Below are positions 10,609 to 22,737 of a stretch of DNA of 64,000 bases, one piece after another; position 1 is the stretch's first letter, and each line of letters begins with the position of its first letter. Position numbers and translations under genes: made by a program. Source of the DNA: Magnolia sinica (taxonomy: Eukaryota; Streptophyta; Magnoliopsida; Magnoliales; Magnoliaceae); the NCBI RefSeq assembly GCF_029962835.1, contig NC_080588.1, positions 63,202,001 through 63,266,000 on the forward strand, given 5' to 3'. The notes below the pieces were generated by a model. It saw only the letters and a list, made by a program, of their open reading frames with translations. It made no database searches and was not told the origin of the DNA.

Positions 10609-13558
10609 TGAAACGCCCTAAAAATCGGGGGTCATGCATACACTCGACTCCCAAGTTCCCGGGGTCACTTATAACCGGTTTTCATTAATTTATGTTTAAT
10701 CAGTTTTAAATGCACAGCATGGAATTACTTAGAACATGAAGCACAATCACCACCAGTCTACTAAAATGAAAATGACAAATATATACAAGTCCAAAAATGT
10801 AAATGGGTCGCACAAGACGTGCCCAAAAAAAAATCACAAAAAGAATAATATGTCCAAAAGAATAAAGTTGAGTGTACAACTCAGCGATCCAATGTCCCAT
10901 CTACTGAGCCGAGGAACACCCGCTCATCAACTGGAAGTAAAAGAAGTCGTCTTCCTCCTCGAGGCTCGCGTCGCCGGGCTCCTCATACTCAGCATCACCT
11001 GCAGCTACGGGCAAGTCTGGTTGGTGTTTTAAAATACCGTCCCAAAGTGGGAGTAAGTGGTCAACTCAGTGGGTGTTATTAGTCTTAAGTTGTAACAAGC
11101 ATCAATTATAATAAGAATTTAATGAAAAGCGGTCAATCATAAACACCTAACTAATCTTATTAATGTATATGCATGACGGATGATATGATGCATACCCTCG
11201 CGACAACTCTCCCTTGAGCGACTCCATCTAACGATCGCGCATGACCAACACTCCCTCAGAGCGACCTCGACTGCCGAGTCGCCACCCTATCTAATGCAAT
11301 GCAATGCGATCGTGTTAGCCGAGCTCTTAGTTAAGTCCATTCATCCAGTAGATTGGGGAATCTGATACACCCCACGTATCAATGCCCTAAACTGATTGCG
11401 AGGCCAAGGCCCCCCAACGTGTGAGGCCGAGACCCCGCGATCCTTGATCCCGTCGGGTTTCCCCCATCCCCGACTTCAAGTACATGGGGGGTGCTGAAAT
11501 GTGGGATCACTTGCGGTCACTACGGGGAGGCATGTCACCCCAGCGTAGGCCGACAGCTTGGACACAGTGTCCCATTCCACCATGCCCGGCTCATGAGACT
11601 GTGGATCAATATCTCATTCATTATCAATGGGCTACAACGGTGGTAAGGTGTTCCAGATTCCATACATAAGTGAGCAAACATGGTTAACAAACAGGATTGG
11701 ACAGTAAATAAGCTAGACCGCACGAGTTAAACGAGCACGTGACGGATGACATCGAGCGCAAGAGGCCCATATGGTCGAACTACTGCCGCTCATGCGCACC
11801 CACCCAAACCCATGGGTTTAGCCCTGGGTAGCCCTACCAATGGGGTTGTCATCTCTCCTCATGTTTCCTAACCACCCAAGGGTTTGAGAACGAATCATAA
11901 CATGCCCACCATTAAGGTTATCAACTAACATAACAGTATCATGTTCACAGACATCTCAACATATGATTCAAATACTCCTAACAAGCAAGATACAATATTA
12001 TGAACAAGGTGCATGTGAATGGTGTGGATTAGGAAGGAAGTTAGGCACTTCTTACACCTCAACGAATCAAATTCACAAGAGTAATGAATCATGCACACTA
12101 TGAAGCAACACATATGAGAAGAAATCAAACAAACATAAGCATGTAATCATCCATATATTAAATCATGTGAGGGGCAAGTTCAACATCAAAGTAGAACTAA
12201 ACATGTAATTCATATAATTCCAACAAACATACTATTCCTAGGTTTGCTCTAGATTCTTCATTTCAACATCCCACACAAACAAAATCATTAAACTCCTACT
12301 ATAATTGGTACTAAGCCACATAAGGATAATAATCTGTACCTAAGAATCGTTGAGATCTTGGAAACGACCTAGGAGGGTGGATTTGGGGTCGATCGGCCGG
12401 AATCCCTAAAGCACACATTTGTATGTTAGAAATTCATGCCAATCCCTTCTCAACACAAAGGTTTTAAGAAAAAAGGATGAGAGATCTTACCTAGATGATC
12501 AACGAAACGATTCTTATGGCTGTGGTATAGGGTTTTCCTTTGGAGAAGGGATAAGGAGTTGCAAGATTGAGTCTCTCTTTCTCTCTTTCTCCCCTTTGAA
12601 GATGGAAAATCGTATGGGAAGAGGGGTGCCCCAAATGAGGCCCTTTTATAATGTCAGATTTGGTGACAATGGCCCCAAGTGTTAGATTTTTACTGTACTA
12701 ACCCTATGAGAGGGTTTTTCTAGCCTCTAAGGCCTACTATGGGGTGTACAAGTCAATATACACCGTTGGATAGTTGGCCCTAATGATGATCTACGTATGT
12801 ATATGATCGGCCCACCATTTAGATGCGCCGATCGACAGATATGATTATAAGTTTGTTCACCTGTCACCGATAGTCGATCGAGGCCGCGCCTATACGGATA
12901 TGAGCAGAAAAATATCCTCACTCCACATGTGAAGTTTGTTCATAAACCGAAGGTCCAAAATCTTCAACTTTGCATAAGAGTGGATGACCCAATTCACTTA
13001 AGTTCCAGCTCCTTTCTTTGGGGTATTTGCGTTTCTCATGCACTCGTCCTTTAGCTCAAGTTGAGCGGTTTTGGGCATTACTCAGGTCCGACTCCCGCGA
13101 TGGATGTCAAGCCCAGTAAAACGGACATTATTTTATAGTTTTGGAACCAGTGGCCCACCAACGAGTGGTCTAGAGCTTGTTCGGAGAATTGGGGCATTTT
13201 TGGAATGAATTTGATAGTGAGATTTCTCATGAAAAATGATTAGGGTTTGGATTAACTATGTTCATAGTGTGGCCCATTTATAACAGGTGAAAGTGGAGAT
13301 TTAGTCATGATTACTCTGAATTGTCGGTTTTAGGCTAAATGAGTAACGGAGTTAATTTGGTATATTAGACAAGATCCAGGCGGATTCATTGGCTTCCTAC
13401 GGTTGATTAATCGGACTTGTGCGGTTCTTTACTGGTATCAGCCGTGTACAACTAACATTGAGCGCTAATGGTCAGTAAGCGATATTATAAGCTAATTATA
13501 GAAGAAAATTTCAAGGATTTTTGGAAATTCAAAACAATGAAAAATTCAGGCTGTTACA
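10609..13558 (-). repeat. Right (5') LTR of the LARD-like element
   Basis: Partner of 3412-6452, bounded by TG at 10609 and TTACA at 13554-13558. On the minus strand it is followed at once by the initiator tRNA-Met primer-binding site. Confidence 0.85.
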
Positions 13559-13725
13559 ATAAGTAGCAGCAGCGAATGATTTTCACCATTAAATATTTCG
13601 TGTGGTCCACTTGATAGTTAGATCTGTCTTATTTTTCATCTCAAGCCTTATGACGAGCTCACCAAATGAATGGACGGTTTAGATATAACACATACCCCAT
13701 GATGAGACCCATATAACTTGCTAAG
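13559..13725. repeat. F1 foldback repeat, right half, split by the LTR element
   Basis: 'gtgtggtccacttgatagtta', 'catctcaagccttatgacgag' and 'gaatggacggtttagatata' continue the F1 copy broken at 3411. The first five bases (ATAAG) are the second target-duplication copy. Confidence 0.65.
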
Positions 13726-13854
13726 GTCGTTACAGCAAGTCCCCACTCACTGCATAAATTTTATTTTATTTTTTAAAAGTCACTATCACTGTGCTTTCGT
13801 GCAGTGCACGTTAATATATAGTTCAGTAAAAAACATGAATGCGGTAACAGATAG

Positions 13855-14385
13855 TTTTTTTAGAGCCATGTGGGCCCACCTTGATGTATATGTTTTATCT
13901 AAGCCGTTCATCCATTTTGAAATATCATTTTAGGCCTTGAGCATAAAAATGAGATATATTAAAGGCTGAAGTGGACCACACTACATGAAATAGTTGGATT
14001 AAATTCCTACGATCTGAATCCTACCGAACCCGATCTGACTCGGCTCCTTGACCGAGTCGGATTTGGTTCGGGTCAGACTAACCACGTATCGGATCGGCCT
14101 GAGTCAGATAACCCGGACTCGGTTCCATTTCAGATCAAGTTCGGGTCAAGCCATTAAGTTTTCGGATCTGGTCGAGTTGGACCCAATCTGGGCCGATCCG
14201 GACCGATGCCCAGCTCTACTTTGGGCAGTGTGGTGCTCACCTTGAGCTTTGGATTTACCTCATTTTTAGGTCAGTTCCCTAAGTTAGAAAAACAGATGGA
14301 TGGCGTGGATTTCTAGAGAAAAAAAAAGTGGGCCCCACATACAGTAAGGGGTTAGGGTGGCACCAGATGATTAATCCAACATAAA
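13855..14385. repeat. F1 foldback repeat with a nested GACCCG-rich element
   Basis: Left arm at 13865-13990 (GTGGGCCCACCTTGATGTAT, 'cattttaggccttgagcat'). Right arm at 14222-14345 ('tttggatttacctcattttta', 'aaaacagatggatggcgtgg', 'gtgggccccac'). The centre is displaced by the unrelated element at 13995-14219. Confidence 0.65.
13995..14219. mobile_element. GACCCG-rich short element, hAT-MITE-like, nested in F1
   Basis: GATCTGACTCGG/GACCGAGTCGGA-type motifs, ending in GGACCGATGCCCAGCTCTA. This right end is almost identical to the right terminus of the 4420-bp element at 30619, so the two probably use the same transposase. The left border is approximate. Confidence 0.6.
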
Positions 14386-14478
14386 TAAGAGGAGATTGCA
14401 ACTGCAGCAAAATGAGAATAGTTTCATCAATACCAAAATACATAAACTCAACAAACAGATTAATGTCTAACGGTGAAA

Positions 14479-14760
14479 ATTATAAGTAGATCTTGGAAAA
14501 TAGTTAAAAGCACGACCTTTTAAGTCCATAGCCCAAAAGGCAGCGGCCATATGAGAAAATTCATAAAAGTAAAAAAGAAAAAGAAAAAGAAGGGTGACAT
14601 GAGATGTGCTCACCATAAGTTAAGATGGTGCACACAAGATGTGTGAAAGAGTACATCCAACGGGTCCATCAAATACTTCACCATAAAATACCCCTATGGC
14701 CTAAAAAATAGGCCACTTAAAATAGATGAGCCATATGATTAGGAATAAGGTGAGAGGGTT
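14479..14760. repeat. 282-bp direct repeat, left copy, flanking the caulimovirid fossil
   Basis: Starts at TTATA and 'atcttggaaaatagttaaaag', and ends 'ggaataaggtgagagggtt'. The copy at 16915-17195 is the same sequence with roughly 5-7 percent differences by eye, in the same orientation and nearly the same length. Confidence 0.85.
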
Positions 14761-15249
14761 AACCTAGATTTGAGCCTGTTTGAAGTCCGGGAGCTGAGTG
14801 TTGCGGATTTGAACGTGATTGGAGTCCGGAAGCTTCGTGGAAGGTGCTATACTTGTCTTTTTGTTGGCGGATATAGTAAATCAATACTACAATAGTGACT
14901 GCTACGGTTGATTGCTACAATATTTTTGTCGATTTGTCTTTTTATGGAGCTGGTATGCTACAGTACTTTTTGTCAATTTTGTTTTCTTGTGGAGCTAGCA
15001 TCTCTAGAATATTCTTAGGAGATCCAATATGTGATTACTGTTGTAATTTACTAGTAATGTGCTATTTACAATTGGGGTATACCATATATCTCATAACAAT
15101 TATCTTCATTTTATTTCAAATAGTGAGTACTTGAAATGTCACAGTCTTCTTCTGGTCCTAAGGCTGATGCTGCTTCATTTAATATTGTCATGTATTCGGC
15201 TTTTGTCTTTACTACTGCTAACTTTGTTTGTATGGAAGTTTTCAAAACT
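14761..15249. other. Unassigned spacer between repeat and viral similarity
   Basis: AT-rich sequence that follows the left direct repeat. I recognise no gene or known repeat. It may be part of the inserted viral segment, since it lies inside the same pair of direct repeats. Confidence 0.4.
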
Positions 15250-16860
15250 AAGAACTGTTGATCTTAGGTAGAGATTGATTAAGATTTTGAAAGATAAGGA
15301 TTGTTTTGAAAAAAATTGTTGAAGAGTAGATTTCAAAAGTCTATCTAATTTAAATTGTTTCCATCATTTACTTTTAAAACGTCTAACTAAATAAGGTACT
15401 GGAGATGAAGCAATTCCTCAAATATGGTATTCCCAAGTACTAATCCATGCTACAGAAAATAAGGAGAAAAAAGTTAATAATTTTGGAGACTGGTTCTGCT
15501 GGTTGGAAAATTTGTAATTTTCTAAAAAATAAGAAAATCCTTCTTGTATTGCTGGAGGTAAATTTTTTGAATCTGGTCCAAAGTAATTTCAAAATTGATA
15601 AAACCATAAAGGAACATTTAAGTTTGCTTTTTGATGAAAATAGAAAAACCATGAATGTGAAAGATTTTGATTTTGGTAGAAAAATGCATATAACCATGCC
15701 TTTTGATAATCATAATATGTAAAACTGGGTGGACTAAATTCTTGAGAAAATTGTCGTGTTGAGTTGGGATTAAGTCCCCAGTCTAAGAAAGTAAATACTT
15801 TTAAAATTTGACATTTTAAATAAGCGGCTTTTATATTATCGTGCCTATCTCTTATATGGGTGAAAATATAGGAATCAGTATCTATTAAAATAAATTCATA
15901 ATACTTTTGTATTTTGCTTCCTATGGTTGCTAGCCAATGCCAATTTAGAGAAAAACATTGCTGAATAATGAGAAGAATAAGCTTATTTTTGAATTTTGAT
16001 TCAATGGGTATTATTGGATAGACTTCGATCTTGTAAAAATACTGTGGTTCTATATTAAAGATGTTTGTGGGGGATGGAGGAGAGTGAGGAATCAGTTAGA
16101 AATAGCGACTATCTTGTAGTTCCGGATTGGTATCAACTAATCTACTTACAAATGTTTAAGGAGTAGAAGAGAAAGAAGAGGTTAAAGAAATTAATGAACT
16201 AAAAGAATTTGTGGAAAGATGAATACTAGGTTTTAATCTTGTTCTTATTATAGATCCTCATTGTCCTCGACAAGGACTCCCAAATCTTGTTTTTCTGGAG
16301 AAGGTGTGATTGGAGAAGGAGAAACTGGTCTTAAATTTAATCGTGGGGTATAGCATAGTCTTATTTGCTTGTAGGCTTCAGTCTGTCAACCATTATTGCC
16401 TTATAAATATTTTCTAGATAAGAAATCTGGTAAAGAATAGGAATCGCCTTTAATAAATTCAATTTGAAAATCAAAACTTGATACAATAGCTTGTCATCTA
16501 GCAAAAATCTATTTATGAGCTAAATTTTTAACATCCTTTTTCAAAATATATTTTGCACTTTTACAATCTATTCGAAGAAGAAAACACTAATTTAGAAATA
16601 TAATATAATAGATAAATTTTCTTTTTTTATATTACTATAATTCTTTTGAGTTTCATTTCATAATTCAGAAGTGAATCTTATTAATTGTTCTAAGTCATTT
16701 TTCTTTTGTTTTAGAATTCCTCCACATCTTAAATTTGATGCATTCGTTTTTATGATTTTAGGGGCTAATGGGTCACCTATTTGTAATAACTATAATTGTT
16801 TAATTTTAAGTTTTACTGATTGTACTATATCGGTGTGATGTTAGGTATATGGAGGGGGAT
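15250..16860 (-). mobile_element. Endogenous caulimovirid (pararetrovirus) fossil fragment
   Basis: On the minus strand, 16790-16390 shows RNase H-type similarity to the polyprotein of Caulimoviridae, and the following part to about 15440 shows similarity to polyprotein regions of petuvirus/florendovirus-like viruses, as I remember them. It is a partial copy with many breaks and no intact open frame, so it is old. No reverse transcriptase core, movement-protein or coat-protein region is recognised in this window. Genus is uncertain. It is bracketed by 282-bp direct repeats. Confidence 0.65.
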
Positions 16861-16914
16861 TCTTTTTTAACCTATCATGTAATGGTTTACGTATTTTATG
16901 TAAGTCTTGATAAG

Positions 16915-17195
16915 ATTATAATCAAATCTTGAAAAATAGTTAAAAGCAAGACCTTTTAGGTCCATAGCCCAAAAGGCAGCAGACATATGACAAAATTCAT
17001 AAAAAGAAAAAAGAAAAAGAAAAATAAGGGTGACGTGGGATGTGCTCACCATGAGTTAAGATGGTGCACACAGATGTGTGAAAGAGTACATCCAACGGGT
17101 CCATCAAATACATCACCATAAAATACCCCTTTGGCCTAAAAAATAGGCCAATCAAAATAGATGAGCCATATGATCAGGAATAAGGTGAGAGGGTT
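16915..17195. repeat. 282-bp direct repeat, right copy
   Basis: Same sequence and orientation as 14479-14760. It continues to the right (17196 on) into ordinary repeat-mosaic DNA with no sign of an element border there, which suggests the unit is host sequence duplicated around the insert rather than viral. Confidence 0.85.
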
Positions 17196-17439
17196 GCTCG
17201 CATGGAATCCAAGTTGCTCGGTACATCTGGCCTAAAACGAAGGTGGTGCATCTGATGCACGGGTTGGATGGGATAGAAATATCATTTGAGCTACACATCT
17301 CCTCGGTACAACCATTAGATTACGATTTACCATAGGAGCACAACCCTCAATTAATGGTACCGGGTATCTCCATCTTCGATTTAAAAAACGTAGTTTAAAT
17401 GTCTTTATAGTTGACTTGAGGCGGCCACTTATTATTTAT

Positions 17440-17880
17440 ATATAATTAGCGTTTCCATCAGGTGGTTGTAGTAGCATGGCTGGGCCGCCTGTTGTCAGAT
17501 TAGCCTGATTTTGGTTCGTCTGCCATGATGGTGGGACGCAGCCGTTGGTCTGGTTGGATGCCTCTCACACACAATATGTGGGCCCAAAATGCTTGATCAA
17601 TCCTTGAAAAATGGTGGGCCACACCATCATGGTCGCTCGACATGAAACTCAGGCGGTTCCACTGATCAATCAGGACACAACATCAAAATCAATGATAACA
17701 AATGGTATGACTCAATGCACTGGTACGTTCACTATATCTGCCTGATTTTAATATGAGGTGATAGTTATGATGTGGCCACCTTTTTCACGGACTGGATACT
17801 CTAAAAATTGACATATTGTTGGAAAAAAAAAATTTGTTGTATCATAACCTATGATACAGTTGCTGTATCGGATCATTTCT
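17440..17880. repeat. F2 dispersed repeat
   Basis: Contains CCATGATGGTGGGACGCAG, 'aaaaatggtgggccacaccatc', 'atgaaactcaggcggttcc', 'gatcaatcaggacacaacatc' and a terminal GATACAGTTGCTGTATC palindrome. The same order recurs at 21965-22965 (split) and inverted at 45836-46150. No coding sequence is seen. Confidence 0.7.
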
Positions 17881-19035
17881 CATTTCAAAGATGGAAAAAA
17901 CATGCATACGAACTTGTAATGCAGTACTCGAATAAATGAACATGGCTATGGCACACGTGTAAAATAGAAACATTACAAACTACGTGTGAACGTCTTGACT
18001 CTAGGGCTGGCCTGTTTGACTATCGGGCCTGTGGTTTGTAGGCAGAAGTTATTGCATTTTCGTTTGTCATTTTTTGTCACGTATGGGGTGTGCAGCATTC
18101 CACAGTCAACTACTCAGTTCAATTCAAACATACCAATTTTGACCCCAAGATAGGTAACTACATTGAACGCAATTATATATGGCTGAGACACTTGAAAAGA
18201 TCAGTAGCTTATTTTTAATTATTTTTATTTTTATTTTTTTATTGGTTAGCATATTAGTATACACACCCCACTATTAGCCACACCCCCACCTAAGAACTGA
18301 TGCTAAGACGGAAGTTGAAACGAGGTTATCTTCACTCAATCTATGACTTCATCTATGGATTGGTGATGAAGATTGATTACCCATTCAGCCACTCGTCATT
18401 CACCACTCGGACAAGATTGTTATGAGACGATCAGGCAATTGTCGGAAGGTGGGGTTTTTCCTCTATGTATGGATTACAATTTCACTTTCATATGAAAAGG
18501 CTTTTGGTATACCAGGTAATAAAAATAATCACATAGAAAATTAAATATTCATGATCAACCGCAGGATGTAATCACAAGTAACTTTTTTTAATGAAGAATT
18601 ATTTTGTACTGAAATGGAATTAGTCCAATGTAAAAATGTAGACTTGTATTATAACTAATGATTACCATTAAAGATTATCACTACTCTTAAAATAAAAATT
18701 CCATCATATTAAGGGTTAAAAATCCTATTTAATTTCATTTTTACTATAAATAATAAGTTTTAGTTCAAGTATAACTTTTAATCCAGTGAAATGTAGAAAT
18801 CATGCCCAACATGAGAAAGGGTTTAGAAAAGTTAAGAGAATAACATGGTTAGGCAAAATTGGACACTTTTTTATTTTAACACACACAAACACACCACCAC
18901 ACACTCACGCCATCGTGAGTCTACCACCTGAGCAAGAGCAAGGACCCGCAAAATTGGACACTTAAGTCATGTTTGTAGGGTATTTAAGTTGGAGTCCGTT
19001 GTAAGTTTGAATTTCTTATTTAAAGAATTGGTAAT
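17881..19035. other. Non-coding repeat mosaic
   Basis: AT-rich DNA without recognisable genes. It contains the A-tailed retroelement end at 18190-18500. Confidence 0.5.
18190..18500 (-). repeat. Possible A-tailed retroelement 3' end (LINE-like), minus strand
   Basis: Read on the minus strand, a 250-bp block ('cttccgacaattgcctgatcg' ... 'gtgtatactaatatgctaac') ends in an A-rich tail (complement of 18212-18243). An A-tail after a non-coding block is what a truncated LINE 3' UTR or a SINE would leave. No ORF supports the class. Confidence 0.35.
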
Positions 19036-19134
19036 TCGGGCTTTTTCATTCGGTCGGTGCTGACGCTGTCAATCCGGACTGATTATATATTTGGGATTTT
19101 TTATTCGGTCGGTACTGACACTGCCAATCCGGAC
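19036..19134. repeat. 55-bp tandem duplication
   Basis: 'cattcggtcggtgctgacgc..caatccggac' at about 19047 recurs at about 19102 with a few substitutions. Confidence 0.75.
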
Positions 19135-19137
19135 GTG

Positions 19138-19600
19138 GCTGCTGGATGGTACTTTATGAGCGTCACCATGGTGTATATGGTTTATCCATGTCATTCAGAT
19201 ATTTTAGATCTTTATTTTAGTTTATGAGGCCAAAAATGAGTCAGATCCAAACCTGATCACATGGACCACACAACTAGAAAACAGTGATGGTTGAATGCCC
19301 ACCTTTAAATTCTTCATAGGACCCAGTGTAATGTTTATTTGACATCTAATCTGTTGATTATGTCACAAAGATACGGAGGAATGGAAAAAACAAATATCAG
19401 CTTGATCCAAAACTTGTGTGGCCCCGAGAAGTTTTTAATGGTGGACATTGAATCACCACTGTTTCCTTGGTGTGGTACACCTTAGAGTTTTATTTGAAAT
19501 TGTTCAAGCTTATGTCCTAAAATGAGCTGTAAAATTGAAGGGCTTGGATAAAACACATACATCAGCGAGTAGCCAGTACAGCCAGTTGCTACTGACAAGG
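19138..19600. repeat. F1 foldback repeat, full length
   Basis: Left arm 'gtcaccatggtgtatatgg..tatccatgtcattcag', core 'aatgtttatttgacatctaat' and 'atcagcttgatccaaaac', right arm 'tatgtcctaaaatgagctg', 'gataaaacacatacatcag'. Confidence 0.7.
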
Positions 19601-19677
19601 TCAGTAGGCAATCCACGTAGGCTGGATTCATAATAATCAACCAAAACAGAAATGTTAATTAACCATCTACATTCCGG

Positions 19678-20155
19678 AGTGGATTAGGTGCTGCTTTAAC
19701 TGTGGGGCCCATTAAATGTATGTATTTTATATTTAGGCTATCCATTCATTTTGCTAGATCATTTTATGGTATGAAACTGGAATAAGAAGAACCAAATCAG
19801 AGAGAATCATTCTATTAGAAATAGTTGTGATTGTAAAAACTTTCTAGGCCCTATTGTAATGTTTATTAGCCATCTAACCTGTTGATAAGGCCAGGCAGAC
19901 ATGGATGAAAGGAAAAATAAATAAATCATTTTGATCCAAAACTTTATGGCTCATTAATGGTCAATCACCACTTTTTCCTATAATATGGTCCACCAGAGAT
20001 TTGGATCTTCTCTTTTGGGCTCATGCCCTAAAATGATCTGAAGAAATGGATGGACAGTGTAACTATAAAATACATTTATCAAGGTGGGCCCCATGATAAG
20101 GGCAGCACAGTATTGGGTGAGGCCCAGGCGCACCTAATCCATTCCCCAACTATAA
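19678..20155. repeat. F1 foldback repeat with clear terminal inverted repeats
   Basis: The ends are inverted: GGAGTGGATTAGGTGC at 19676-19691 against 'gcgcacctaatccattccc' at about 20128-20146. Internal arms are mirrored ('tgtggggcccattaaatgta' against 'tttatcaaggtgggccccat'). This is the best copy for defining the family's ends. Confidence 0.75.
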
Positions 20156-21724
20156 AAATGGCATCGTACAATTAGTGGCCTGTGCTGATGGAGCATTGTG
20201 AAAATTTTAAGTGAAAGTCTTAATTATCAGATTGTGCACGTCCTAATTATCAGATTATGCAGGTTGAATGTTAAAAGCTGGCCATCTTATTTATCAATTC
20301 ATTTCATCCACCTGGGTTAGATGCTCAGTAGGATTACCTAACCAGTGGGGCCCATGATTTGGATGACCTGAATAACTTTACATATTTGTCCCTTAATGTT
20401 ATAATACTTATTAATTTATTGTTGGTAAATATTCTGAAAAATAAAGAATTTGGATACCAAAACATAAATTAGAAAAAAATGTTTCGAGTGAGGCTGAAGT
20501 ACATATTAGATACACTATTCTTAAAAGCATATATAATTCGCCCATTCTCCTCTTAGATTAGAGATCGTTAATGAATTGCTAATGAATTGCTTTCAAGATG
20601 CGACAAGCCTTATTTGGTCATGCATGCAATAATCACAAAGAAACCACCTTTGAAACTCAACTAACGCAATTATTATCTCTTGCGCACTGAGTGAGTAATT
20701 GGACTCTAAAATTAGTGAGTCCCAGTACTAAATGCATTACTAAATTGTTAAAAGAAAATGAGAGATTTTGTATTTTTATAGAGAAGATTGATTGAATTTA
20801 TGATGTTATGGACCTAAACGGGTCCAATTTATAAAGATGGAGGGAATTGACGCATTGCACATAGGCCATCAATGATTAAAACATTACAAAAACGTTTTTA
20901 ATTGTTGACTCATTAATTCATACGTTTCAGACCATTGGATTAAAAATCTGACCATTTCTAGAAACTCATATAAAGTCTTCTTCTCACACTTCGCACCTTT
21001 CACATAAGATCGCAGTAGGTCGTGACAAGATGCGCATGTGTGAAGTGAAAACTGTACAACTAGTGCCTCACAGCTCACGCTCTCACCCACATGTGCTCCG
21101 TATTGCAACACACAATCCAATCTATCTCTCTATCTTTTCCAGGTAAGTGAGCTATTATCAAAATCATTTATAAACCTAAAAAAATTTCCATCATGTAGGA
21201 CAAAGTGAAATTTATTTTTCTCACAATTTTCAAAATATTTTGGAGGAAAAATAAATTTCAAAATTTTTTATTTGAATTTTGAAATTGAAATTGAAATTAA
21301 TACATTTAATTTAACAACTAGTTCTCAAGTCCAAGTTCAGTTCATAACCTCTTATGTCGGCTATTGAATCCATTTGCCACCCACTGAATAGATGGTAAGG
21401 ATTTTCCAGCCAAAATAATTTTCATCATATTCTCCATCCACAGTGGACCCATCATCTGGAAGGTTTGGGTTGACATAAATGCTTGCACCCACGTGAGTCA
21501 AGTAACAAGCGGCAGACTAAGTGAAAGATATCTTGTTTCAACACTTAGGTCTTGGTATCGACCCTTAGTAGGGGTGGCTAACAGTGAAGCGTGAACCGAC
21601 AGTGGTGTATGAGCTGCCATGCGATCCATATTAACAAGCTAACAAAAAAAAAAAAAAAAAAAGATTGCCACTAATACGGTGTATGACCTGCCATGCGATC
21701 AATGGCGAGTGTCTTGATCTCCAC
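20156..21724. other. AT-rich non-coding stretch
   Basis: No gene recognised. The block at 21150-21320 (GATAGGACAAAGTG-like, then 'caattttcaaaatattttgga') resembles 23600-23760, so an unclassified dispersed repeat is present in both places. A 19-bp A tract lies at about 21642-21661. Confidence 0.45.
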
Positions 21725-21890
21725 TTCTCATGTGGGGTAGTCTACTTGAGCTTTGGATCCCATCATTTCTGGGACCATATCATAAAGTGAGATGGGTGAA
21801 ACATAGATGGAGTGGATACAACACATACATCACGGTGGGCCCACAAAGCTTGGGGCGGCAGGCAATCTGTGTCCTTTAATAAGTGGCAAT
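21725..21890. repeat. F1 half copy
   Basis: 'gaccatatcataaagtgag', 'gatggagtggatacaacac', 'acatcacggtgggcccac' is an F1 right arm without its left partner. Confidence 0.55.
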
Positions 21891-21964
21891 TAACGGATAG
21901 TTTAGTTAGCTCTTTAGTGGGCCACACCATAGATAACAATGTACACCACCTAGAAACCTCACTC

Positions 21965-22111
21965 ATGAGTGGGCCGCCTTATGTCAGGTCAGCCTGATTT
22001 TTGTTCATCTACCATGATGGTGGGATGCAGTTGTTGGTCCGATTGGATGTCTCACACGTACTATGCGAGCCCATAATACTTGACTCAATCCCGGAAAAAG
22101 TGGTGGGCAAC
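21965..22111. repeat. F2 repeat, left part, split by a solo LTR
   Basis: 'gggccgccttatgtcaggtc' through 'aaaaagtggtgggcaac' matches 17480-17625. The copy resumes at 22738. Confidence 0.7.
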
Positions 22112-22737
22112 TGACGCAGGGATGAATGTGATGAGGTTGATCACCCCTCTTACTTACTCTTCACATAGATTCCTCGTGTACACGAGGAAAAAAAAGAAAA
22201 AAATAAAAAAATAAATTAAAATTTGAAATTTCCTTAATAAGTAATAAAAACGAATTTACAACCCTTAAAATAGTTACACCAAACTTTGGAAGAAGTTTTA
22301 GCGCCAGACTCCAACTCAAATTCCCTAAAATTTTTAACTTACTATATAAAAAAATAAATTTAGTAATTATTCTATTTAGCTTAACCACATTAATCTCCAA
22401 AATTTTCTAAACACTTTTTATGTTCCACACAACTCCCGGAGCTCAAAGGATGAAGAGATATAATCAAACTAAAACTTACTATAAATCATAAATGGATTTT
22501 TGACCATTGATCTGATGGAATCTCCCAAATTCGGCATGGGAAATTCAGCTTAACTGAGTTGGTTGGCTAAAGTAGCTTCTTCTACCCAAAAATCATGTAA
22601 GATACATCGAGTAACTCATTTTGATTTGCAAGATACACCTGTTGTAAGGTTCTGACGGTCCAGATCACTTCTGCCTCCGATCGAGCCTTCTCTAGTCCAT
22701 CTCAGACATGAAAGTGTCCGTGACCCGCTCTACATTG
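22112..22737 (-). mobile_element. Solo LTR related to the CRM-like element at 32234
   Basis: Begins TGACGCAGGGATG and ends 'cgtgacccgctctacattg', as the LTRs of the 32234-38162 element do. It shares 'ataatcaaactaaaactta', 'ggttggctaaagtagct' and 'taactcatt..gatt.g.agatac' internally. The flanks GCAAC/GCCAT are a decayed duplication of F2 sequence. No internal region is attached. It is more diverged than the 32234 LTRs, hence older. Confidence 0.8.

Larger units (their letters stand above)
3412..13558 (-). mobile_element. LARD-like non-autonomous LTR retrotransposon with ~3-kb LTRs
   Basis: Two long direct repeats, 3412-6452 and 10609-13558, are bounded TG...CA and flanked by a near-perfect 5-bp target duplication (ACAAG on the left, ATAAG on the right). 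On the minus strand the primer-binding site TGGTATCAGAGC (initiator tRNA-Met type, about 10590-10605) lies next to the right LTR, and a purine tract (AAGGGGGGTAG, about 6454-6466) lies next to the left LTR. The 4.16-kb interior has no recognisable gag or pol. Very long LTRs with a short non-coding interior fit the large retrotransposon derivative (LARD) class. The LTRs are clearly similar but diverged by several percent by eye, so it is older than the elements at 24060 and 32234. It is non-coding, so it would need enzymes supplied in trans. Confidence 0.8.

Noticed and set aside
14761-17195. Interpreting the 282-bp direct repeats as LTRs of a retrotransposon
   Set aside because: They lack TG...CA ends, PBS and PPT, and the interior resembles a caulimovirid rather than a retrotransposon.
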